From JASGCP01 sp965263285 (lineage in GTDB: Bacteria > Bacteroidota > Bacteroidia > Chitinophagales > Chitinophagaceae): a stretch of 64,000 nucleotides of DNA. Where the stretch lies: assembly GCA_965263285.1 (NCBI GenBank), contig CBDHHD010000004.1, positions 434,001-498,000 of the forward strand. Direction: 5' to 3'. The notes beneath the pieces are model-generated. The model searched no databases, had not been told where the DNA came from, and worked only from the letters and a program-made list of their open reading frames with translations. The position numbers were made by a program, and so were the translations under genes. Positions 46,001 through 58,000 of the stretch are shown piece after piece. Position 1 is the first letter of the stretch. Each line of letters opens with the position of its first letter.

Positions 46001-49000
46001 CTCACTTTATTACTCCCATCATTATTACTTGCTGAGCTTTTAATGATTGCTAATACTTTATCTCCATCCCGCTTCGCATCTGATAACCTTTTTAGCAATA
46101 CCACCCCTACACCATTACCTCCGATAGTGCCACTTGAACCCTCATCAAATGTCTTACAGTAACCATCCTTAGAATAAATACTTCCTTCTGAATACATATA
46201 TCCTACACACTTCTGAACATCTATTCTACTTACCCCTGCTATTGCCATATCACAATAACCATGTACTAATTCTTTACGAGCAACATCTACAACTGCCAAT
46301 CCTGTTGAACAAGCAGTTTGCATAGTTAATGCCACCCCTCTTAAATTAAGCATATACGACACCTGAGTAGCTGCACTCGCATGTAAAGAACTAAACTCCC
46401 AAAAAGTAGATTTATCCTCACGACTTAAAAAATCAACCATATAGTTCATATCGTTTGACACACCTGCATATACCCCTATATTTCTCTTTTCTCTCCCTAC
46501 TGTATAGCCCGTACTATCTAAACATAACCACGCATGCTCTACCAATTTCCTAATATTAGGGTGTAACCATCTAGCCGTTTGTGGTGTTTGCTTAAAAAAC
46601 AAAGCATCCCAATATGCTGATGAAAATCCCATTGCATTACTTATAGGAACAAAATCAGGATGGGCATATACCGACTTAGGTATTCCCAACGACTCACACT
46701 CTTCCATTGTATATCGTTTGGCGGTCTCTTGCTGTTTTTCCAACACCTCCCATAATTTCTCTAAGTCTTCCACTTGACTAAATTCTCCCGACATAGCTAT
46801 AACTGCTATATCCTCTTGTTCTATTTGCTTTCTGCAATACACCTGTATAGTATCTCTTTCCACTTTCTTTTTTATTTCCCCCTCTATGAAACTTGACAAA
46901 GCAACAATAGTTGGATAAGTAAATAAATCAGGCATATTCACCACCACATCAGGATACTGACGCTTAATATTAGTTAATACCCGTATCATTAAAATAGAAT
47001 TACCACCTAAGCGAAAAAAAGAATCGCTAATGCTTATATCCTCCTCTTCTATACCTAATATCTTAGCCCATATTGCCCTTAATTCCTTCTCTATTGTCGT
47101 ATGTGGCACTATTAATTCTTTAGCTGTATGATACTTGATATCCAATAAATATCTTTTATTCAACTTGCCATTCACCGTTAAAGGCATCTGCTCTATTTGA
47201 ACCAATCCTGTAGGTACCATATAGTCAGGCAATTGCTTAGAGAGATAACTTCTTAATTCTTCTACATCCACTTGCTCCTTAGCCACAAAATACCCCACTA
47301 AATATTTATTATCTCCTTTTTCATTAACCAACACCACAGCTTGTTCTATCATCCTAAAATCCTGAAATCCTTGAATCCTAATCTGGAATCCTTGAATCCT
47401 ATTCTCTATCTCTCCTAATTCAATTCTATAGCCCCTTATCTTCACTTGAAAATCATTCCTCCCTATATATTCAATATTACCATCCGATAGCATTCGCACT
47501 AAATCACCTGTTTTGTATATTCGCTCATTTTTGTTTTGCTTTTTTTCTTCTTCTGTTTGAAAAGGGTTTTTAATAAATCTTTCCGCAGTTAATTCGGGTC
47601 TATTCAAATATCCTCTTGCCAAGCCATCACCTCCAATGTATAATTCGCCAATAGATCCTATGGGTAACAACTGTAGATTATTATTTAATACATATATAGA
47701 CTTATTATCTATAGGCTTCCCTATATTATTATTGTTATCTCCCATGCTATAATGATGCATGGTAGCGCACACTGTAATTTCAGTGGGTCCATACGCATTA
47801 AATACTTCTATCTCTTGTTCATAATACCTTTTTATTATATCTATATTCGGTGATTCTCCTGCTAATATCATTTTATCAAGAGACAAAAAAACATCTTTTT
47901 GTAAAATAGCTGGGGGTAAAGTGGCTATTTCTATATTATTAATTTGAATATAATTTGCTAATAGATAAAAGTCTTGTTGTATATCTGAAGATATGAGATA
48001 AGAGGTGTGTCCATTACAAATAGAGACAAATAGCTCAGAAACAAATGCATCAAAAGAATAATTAGCATATAACAATAATCTAAAAATCTTATTTTCTTTT
48101 ATAGGCACTAACCATATTCTACTCTGTGCCATTTGAAGATTTATTACTGAACCATGTTCTACCATCACTCCCTTGGGATTCCCCATTGTTCCTGAGGTAT
48201 AAATAAGATATGCCAAAGCATGAGAGCTAATGATTAATGGTAAATGGTGAATGGTGAATGAATATAATTCTTTTAGAAATTGTTCATCTGTTACATTAAC
48301 AATTGGAAACTGAACATTTTCAATTTCCAATGTGCAATTTGTAATTAAACATTTAGGCTGAGTGTCTTGTAAAATAAATAAAATTCTCTCTTCGGGATAC
48401 TCAGGAGAGATAGGACAATAAGCAGCTCCACTCTTAAGCACTCCTAAAATAGAAATGATCATCCACTCACTTCGCTCCAATAGCAAACAAATAATATCAT
48501 CCGCTTTAGTATTATAATTATTATGCAAATAGTGTGCTAACTGATTAGCTTTGTTATTTAACTCTTGATAAGTTAATTTTTTATCCTCAAATATCACCGC
48601 TATATTATTCGGCGTTCGTGCCACTTGCTCCTCAAATAGCTGATGTATGATTTTGTCTTTGGGGTAGTCTCTTTCTGTTTTGTTGTAGTCATACACTAAA
48701 TACTGATAGTCTTCATCCATCAATTTGAAAGCCACCCTTTCTTCTTTGCATAATTGATCTAATACACTATTATAGTATCTTACAAAATAAGATAAATATG
48801 CTTGATCAATATTGTTACTGTGTCCACTAAAAACAAACCCATATCCACCACTATACTTATATACTTTACATATAAAAAGAATACTTGTTATGTTTCCAAG
48901 CTCCTCATTTAAAAACTCATTTATATGAGCTATCTTTTCATTCCCTACAAAATGGCTAAAGTCATTATAACTATACGCTATATCAAATAAATCTCTGCCT

Positions 49001-52000
49001 CCTAATTGTTGCTTGATTTCATTATAAGGATATTGCTTATGATTCACTATCTTTCTTACACTATCTCTTAATCTGCTTAATGCTGTACCTAATGCTTCCT
49101 TATCTCTTAGCTCATACCTGAAAGGTAAAATCGTAACAAATAATCCTAATTGCCTGTCCCCTCCCTCTTTCTCTATACGATTATGTTTCTCCAACCCTAT
49201 TGTAATATCTAGCTCATTAAAAAATAACGACAACACAGTCATATAAGACAATAATAATAACTCTTCAACTGTACAGCTATACTTACTCGCTATATCTTCT
49301 ATCTGTCTTAAGCGTAATCCTTCTATCTGTTGCCGTTCTGCTACTACACTTACTCCTTTGCTTTTACTAAAATTCCATTGAGGAGTCAATAATATACTTT
49401 CCGCTAAATATTCCCGCCAAAACAATCTTGTATCTTCATTCTTTAATGCCGATAGCTCATTTCTTATAAATTCCCCATATAATAATTTTGATTGCTCTTC
49501 TTCATATAGCTTATCATTATCATGCTGATACAGATCAACTAATTCCCTTATAAATAAGTTTAAACTATACCCATCTAAAATGGCATGGTGAAAACTAAAA
49601 AATAACACAAAACCTTCTGCCTGTTCAATAATATAGAATCTATATAAACCCGCTATCTCTCTATTAAATGCTAATGCTATCTCTTTCTTTCTAACCTCTT
49701 CAATACTATCGGTAACAAAAAACAACTTACTCTTTACCTCTACTCGCTTTTGCACCATGGCATAGATATTGCCATCTTCTAACATCCTATACCCCGTTCT
49801 TAAAATATCATGCCTATTAATAATGGTCTGAAGACAGCTCTCTATTTTTTCTCTATTGCATTTTCCCGAAAAATATTGTATCTGAAATGCAAGATAAGTA
49901 CCATGTCCTAATTTCTCCTGTTCAAAAAACATGCCTAACTGTAACATCCCCGCTGGGTAACAATCCTCATAATCTTCTTTAGAAATAACAACACCGCTAT
50001 CTATTAATTGATACGGCATATAATACCCTTCTTGCTCTCTTTGCTTTAATGTTATACTATTTTTTATCAGGCCTCTAATGGTAGGATATTCAAATAAATC
50101 CTTAAAAGATAACCCAAAATTAAAGCGACTATTTATCTTGCTAATCAGTCGTATCGCTGTAATGCTATGACCACCTAAATTAAAAAAACTACCCTCAATA
50201 CTTATCTTACCTTTATCTATATTCAATATCTCGCTCCATATTTCCACCATCTCTTGCTCCTCTTTAGTAACGGGGGCTATATACGATTGCCATTCTATTT
50301 CAGGGTCAGACAAACGAGACTTATCTAACTTGCCATTTGCCGTCAAGGGCATACTATCTAAAAACACTATCTCCTGCAATGACATATAATCTGGTAATCC
50401 TAAATTATCATTTATCACCTTACTTAATTTATCCACTGCCACTTTGCTTTCTCCCTTCGTCTTCTCCTCGTTTGCAATATATCCTATTACCATACTATAC
50501 AATTCATTCTCTCCAAACTCACTGCCTAAAGGACAACCGCCTATATCATATTGCAATAATTGCTGTTTTACCCTCTCAATCATTATACCCGAACCTATCC
50601 ATTGAGAGACAAGGCATGCCTTGTCTATACGAGAATCACATTCTACAACAATCATACCCTTGCCATTCTCTAATATCTTGGCTTGTTCTATTGCTCTTTC
50701 AAATACACTATACTTATCTAAATCTATTAAACCCTCATATATATTCCCTCGCTTGCTCACATAGTACGCGGTCAATTCACTTGTCAATTGCTCTATTTGA
50801 TTACCATCAACGCCTAAAACTATCTCCGCTAAAACCATTTTAGATTCATCCCTGTTTTCTTGCTTAATTTGAATATCAAAGGCAATTCCCAATCTATTTA
50901 ACTCGGTAGACAACAACTCCAAAATATGTCCTAATTCTATCCATACTAATTTATCCGCAAAATCACCATATAAAGGCTTGATAGCCGACCAATTCACTAC
51001 CAACTCAATACTATCTTGATCATTATTGCTATGATCCTCTACTCTTTGAAGTGCATTATTAAAAGGATGGTAGTAATACACACCTCTCTCTATCCCTTCT
51101 ATTCCTGATTCCGAAACCCTTACATAACATTCTATTGGATATGCACTACCTCCAGACGGATATAAATATTTTGGCAGTATCTTGTCTGATAAGGACTTGC
51201 CCTGTAATCTCGTTAAAACCCTTGCTATCTTGTCTTTCGTTAGCAAAGAATCTACTACATTTTTTGTTTTTACTTTAATCTGTTTGGCTTCTCTAATAAT
51301 AGTATCTATCAATGAAGCATCTACAAATCTATCTCCAAAATTCCTATAACTCTTAGTTAATCTATATAACTCCTCATCAATACCATTATCATTAAAGGTT
51401 ATAGTATCTGTTAAATCCTTTCTTATTCCTCTTTGTTCTAGCTTAAAGACTTCCTTATCAAAGGTTTCATCTACTCCTTTAGTTATTAGTTGCTCTCTAA
51501 CCACAAAGCCTACCAATACTTCACTATTATTCTTTTTAAACAACTGCACTGCCGATTGTTTAACTCCCTCTAATTTATTTAATTTATTTTCAATCTCCTC
51601 TAATTCCACTCTATATCCTCTTATCTTCACTTGAAAATCCTTTCTACCTCTAAACTCTACCCATCCCTCTGCATGCAAAATACCTCTATCTCCTGTTTTA
51701 TATATTCTTCCTAATTCATGATGGATAACAAATTGTTTCTTAGTCTCTTCCTCATTATTCCAATATCCTTGCGCCACTCCCTTGCCTCCTATATAAATAT
51801 CTCCCTCAACCCCAACAGGTGAATGAATCAATTCGTGATTTAAAATATAGATTTGCTGATTAGGCATGGGATATCCATAAGGAATGCTTTTCCAATGCCC
51901 TTCAACTATCCCTATCTCATACCATATTGACCAAATACTCCCTTCCGTTGCTCCTCCTAAACTTATTACTTGTGTATCTTTAGATTGCCGTTTTATCTTA

Positions 52001-55000
52001 TCAGGTAATTGCAAAGGCAACCAATCGCCACTTAACAGATATAGTCTTATACTATCCAATCTCATTTCTCTCGCCCTTGCCTCATCTACCAATAACTCGG
52101 CTAATTGAGGCACTGTATTCCATAAAGTTATTTTATGCTTTTCAATGAGCGCTAACCAATGCCGAGGATCTTGTCTCTCTTCATCATTCACAAAAATAAT
52201 TCCCCCTCCCACTAATAACAAACCAAAAATATCATAAACAGATAAATCAAAACTCAATTCAGACAATGCCAATACACTATCCTTTTCTGTAACTTTATAT
52301 CTATTATTCACTGCTATAAGGGTATTTATCATATTCTCATGGCTAATCGCCACTCCCTTAGGTTTACCCGTACTACCTGACGTATAGATAATATAAGCTA
52401 TATCTGAAAGCAATACAATCGGCAAATGAATATTTTTCTCCCACTCTTTTGTTAATAATTCCTCAATAATCAATAGCCTTATATTTGATACTTGTAATTG
52501 TCTCTTATGCTCATATTCCTTTTTAGAAATCAATAACACCTTCGTGCCGCTCTCCTCCATTATCTCAAGTATCCTACTCACAGACCAATGGATATTCAAA
52601 GGAATATAAGCTTGACCCGATTGCATAATACCAAGACTACTCACTACTTGCAACATTCCTTTCTCGGAAAGAATGGCAACAGTTGTTCTATCTTCACTTA
52701 CAAGTATCGATGCTATTTTCTTAGATAAATCCCATATCTCCTTATGTGTATACATCCTATTTTGTTCGCTATCTATAACAGAAACCCTATCTCTCAAAGA
52801 TAGATTTTGTATCACCTTTTCTTCATATTCCTGTAGCCAACTTCGTTCTATCTTAGGAGCTAACACCCTTCCTCTCTCTTCGTATTCAAATATGCAATTC
52901 CTATCAAAAGCACTCAATGGTGATATAACACATTTTTCTTTCCAATCATTTTTACTCAACCACTCAATCCATGCAATCATTTGACCATTCATTTGTCCTA
53001 TTTGCTCCTTGCTAAACAATTCCGAAACAAATAACCATTTACTTGAAAAACCTTCTTCAGTACCAATAGCTTGCAAGTCAATCCATGCTTGAGAGGTTTG
53101 ACCCATACTATAGCGCTTTTCTATATACTCTCCAGGAAAATACTTCTCCTTATCTACTATATTATCGTTCCAGCCTGTAGTATTAAACACTCCCGTAAAA
53201 ACAATAGGAGACACAATCTTATGTATATCTGCGACATGGGCTCTTATCCAGTCTCTCTGAACATTTTGCCCCCCATACAATTGATGCTCTATATCGTCTA
53301 ATAATCTCCTACTTGTTCTTTCTATTGTAGGAAACAATCCCCCTACATCTAAAAAATGAAAAAAATCTGTATTGGTAAAATCTCCCCACAGCTGATTCAC
53401 ATCTTTATGCACATGATATCTATTAAACAATGTTATCGTTATTAAAAACTCAGCCACTCCACTGTAGTAGCCAATAACTTTACCAAACAAAGCAAGAATA
53501 ACACCTGCAGGGGACAATCTATAACTTTCTATCTTTCTACAAAATGACATCCAGGTACTCTTATCTACAAAAAGCGTATGCTCAGAAAAATGTGCTTTCT
53601 TAATCCAAGAAGTATCCTCTAAGCCTAATAAAGGTGGTTTACCCGGCATGTTGCTTAGCTTTTCTTCCCAATACCTTTTATCCCTCTCATACCATGAAGA
53701 ATACCGCAATTGAGATACAATATCTTGATAATCCTTAAACGATATAGCACTAAATGCAGGTTGATAGTCCTTATTCTTATACAACTGAATCAATATTGTC
53801 CAAAACGATTGCCTGCTTTGTGCATCTAAAATAATCAAATCCATACTATGATGCAAAACCACTATATCATTATATCTTACAGCTACAAAATGAAACAAAG
53901 GAAATTTACCAGCATCATAGTCCTTACGAAACACACGATTGGCTATTTCTTCATTATGCACTTCTGTGTACCGTTCTGTTTCAAGGTTTATTTCTTCAAT
54001 AGTATATACATCTATCTCTTCCATTCTTAGATACCTTTGTTTTAATATCTCCATAGAAAAAATAGTCCTCAATGCAGGTTGCCATACAATCAATTGATTC
54101 AAGGCTCTATTCAACTCTTTTATATCTATCTCCGAAAAACAAAATCTTATATAGATCGTATTACTAATGCCTCCTATTTCAAAATTATCTAAACGACCTA
54201 ATAAATAGGCTTTTTGCAAATCCGTCATTTCAAACCAATCGTAGCGCTTTTCTTTATTAGGCTCTATTATTAATCTTCTTACATCTACTTCTGATCGAAT
54301 ATCTTTAAAATCAGACGGACTATATATTACAGTATTTCTCTTAAGTAAATGTTGAATCATATTTTTCAATTCCATTTCCCAAGCCTGTCCCCATAATCCC
54401 ATCTTCTCTTTACTTAAGCGACCAGTCATCGTAAATCTAAATTGACCATTTTCTACTACCGATCCTATTTGCAATCCGTTCTCTTGAACTGTTACGTTTT
54501 TACTATCTACCCAAATGCCTGTATCTGTTATTTTCAATGACCATGGTTGTTGGCGATCTTTCCCATCTATCACGCCTAAGTAATTAAAAACAACACAAGG
54601 CATATTACTATATCCCCAGCGAATACCATATCCTAAACCATTCCTTTCTATAGAATGAAGTCGCTCTTTAATACTTATAATGCTTTCAGAGATATCTTCT
54701 CCTACAGATAAACATACAGGATGCATCGTAGTAAACCATCCCATTGTATTTCCTATTCTAATCTCTTCCTTCCATTCTTCGCGACCATGACTCTCTAAGG
54801 TAATAAACAGATCGCTTTTACCAAATACCTGTCTGAAAGACGCAGCTAAGCTATACAATAACAAATCATTAATTTCTGTATGATAGGGCTTATTCCCTTG
54901 ATAAATGAGTTGTTCTGTCTCTTCTTTACTAAGGCTAATTGTTACAAAACAGTTATCTTCATTGTCTGACCATCTTGTAAATTCCTCATTTTGTTCTTGC

Positions 55001-58000
55001 CATTGTATTGTCCATTCCTTATATATGGCATCCCAAGAAGAATCTATCTGAGCGCCATACTCCAATAAACTATTCGCCCATTGTCGATAGCTCGTTTTTT
55101 TATCTCCTAAGCTCTTCCCCTGATATAACAAAAATAAATCATCATATAAAATCCGCCAACTCACCCCATCTATTATTAAATGATGAAAAATCATACCAAT
55201 ATATGCTTTCTTTTCTTCTTCATCTTCCATATAGAATATCTTATACAAGTTACCCTTCCATATATCCAATTCCTGATGCCCTTGATTATACCATATTCTC
55301 TTTTGAGATACCTTATCTTTATAATTGGTAAGATTATAAAAAACAACAGGAGTCATCGGTTTCGTTGAATCATAGTATTGAATAATATTCCCCGCCTCAT
55401 CTTTCTTATACGACAATCTAAAAGCATCGTGATAATCCACTAAGTCAGCTATAGCTTGAATTAAAACTTCCTTATTTAAAAGCTCTGTCTTAATCTCAAA
55501 GGCTTGATTAAAATAATCAGGATTAGGATAATCTTTTTCAAAAAACCATTTTTGAATAGGGAGAAGTCCAACCTCACCCTCTAATCTACCTGTCTCTCTT
55601 ACAACATCTTTCTCTCTAAAATTAAAAGATATCTGCTCACTTAGTTGCGCTATAGTTCTATATTGAAAAATATCTTTCACTGATATGTCTACTCCCATAT
55701 GAGCTCTTAATTGGCTAGACAATTGAATAGATCGTATGCTATCTCCTCCTACCCTAAAAAAATCATCTTCTACTCCTATGTTATTATTTCCTAATAATTT
55801 CTCCCAAATAGATAGCAGTTGTTGTTCTAATTCATTTGTAGGAGCTTTATATTCATTGCTATCAGCAAGATTATATTCTATGGCTAATAATGCCTTTCTA
55901 TCTAGTTTGCCATTCACCGTTAAAGGCATCTGCTCTATTTGCACCAATCCTGTAGGTACCATATATTCGGGCAATTGCTTAGAGAGATAACTTCTTAATT
56001 CTTCTACATCCACTTGCTCCTTAGCCACAAAATACCCCACTAAATATTTATTATCTCCTTTCTCATTAACCAATACTACCACTTGCTCAATCATCCTATA
56101 ATCCTGAAATCCTTGAATCCTAATCTCTATCTCCCCTAATTCAATTCTATAGCCTCGTATCTTCACTTGAAAATCATTCCTACCTATATATTCAATATTA
56201 CCATCGGGGAGCATTCGTACTAAATCTCCTGTTTTATACAGCCTACTATTTCTATTTTTTTGTTTCTCTTCTTCTGTTTGAAAATGATTTTTAATAAATC
56301 GTTCTGCAGTCAATTCAGGTCTATTCAAATAGCCTCTTGCCACTCCATCGCCTCCAATGTACAATTCTCCCATAGCACCCATAGGTAACAACCTCTTATC
56401 ACTATCTAAAATATAAATAACTGTGTTATCAATAGGCTTGCCAATAGACACAAGCGTTTCCTTATCTAAATTATTACAATTAGCAGATAAAACATCTATT
56501 GACGCTTCCGTAGGTCCGTATAAATTATGTATAGATACCGCAGGAAACAAATGCTTAAACTTAATTACTGTACGAAGTTCCAACGCCTCTCCACTACAAA
56601 ATAAGCATTTCAAAGAAGCTAAACAATTCTCCTTATCTACTATATACTCCAAGAATGCTACAAGTGCTGATGGCACAAAATGAATAGTAGTAATTTTTCT
56701 CTCTTGTATCGTACTCAATAGCTGAGTAGCATCTTTTTCTAATCCTTGCTTTAACACAACTATTGTAGCACCTACCCAATTTGCCCATAATAACTCCCAT
56801 ACAGACACATCAAAAGAATAATTTGTCTTTTGTAAAACCCTATCTTCTTCATTCAATGGATATTTAGATTGCATCCATACAATTCTATTAACTACTCCTT
56901 GATGTTCAACCATTACTCCCTTAGGCTTGCCCGTTGTACCTGAGGTATAGATAATATACGCTAACGCATGAGAGTTTATGATTAATGGTAAATGGTTAAT
57001 GGTTAATGAATATAATTCTTTTAGAAATTGTTCATCTGCTAAATTAACAATCGGCAACTGAACATGTTCAATTTTCAATTTGCAATTTGTAATTAAACAC
57101 TTAGGTTGAGTGTCTCGTAAAATAAATAAAATTCTCTCTTCGGGATACTCAGGTGAGATAGGGCAATAAGCAGAGCCACTTTTAAGCACTCCTAAGATAG
57201 CAATAATCATCCATTCACTTCGCTCTAACAACAAACAAATAATATCATCTGCCTTAGTATTATAATTATGATACAAATAATTTGCCAATTGATTGGCTTT
57301 GTTATTTAACTCATGATAAGTTAATTGCTTATCATCAAAAACCACCGCTATATTATTCGGCGTTCTTGCTACTTGCTCTTCAAATAACTGATGTATGGTT
57401 TTGTCTTTAGGATATTCTCTCTCGGTTTTGTTGTAGTCATACACTAAATATTGATATTCTTTATCAGTAATCATATTATATTCGCCAATAGTTTTACTCG
57501 CATCTGACAAAACATCCTCTAACAGTTTAAAATATCTTTGAAAAAAAGAATCTACTAATTCAATATTAATATCTATATCTTCAGTATCTATAAAAAAATG
57601 TATTTGTTGTTCATCAACTCTTTGAATACGAATGTGTAAATGACCAGAAAATATGCTCGACTCACTAATAGGATATTTTTCTTCTTTCAATTTCATACCA
57701 TTGAAATGATAAACTCTTTTTGAAAGAGGGGGTTGTTTAGAAATACCTACCAATGATGAATCTTTATGAATACCCGCTGTCTCCATAATTAAATAAGTAG
57801 GGGTATATGCAGGTAGCACATCTTCTCCCGCTATTAAACTTTGACTAATTGCTTTAAAAAACAAATGGGTATCCTCTAAAATATTTAAAAAAGTCTTTGT
57901 AGATTTTATAGTAAATGGAATCAATACTGTATTAACACCTTGTATATAAAGCTTATTATTGATAAGATAAGGTATGGAAAGCAAAAGCTTTTCAGGCGGT

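Noticed and set aside
47340..47420. Repeated phrase (IRIQGFQ twice) in A3 as a possible assembly artefact or frameshift.
   Set aside because: It is an in-frame short tandem duplication and the frame continues without damage, so it is a genuine small insertion at most.
50337..50843. Several long plus-strand frames opposite the NRPS-PKS, the longest 168 codons.
   Set aside because: They are antisense to a continuous 5254-residue frame with recognisable domains, have low-complexity composition and no family resemblance.
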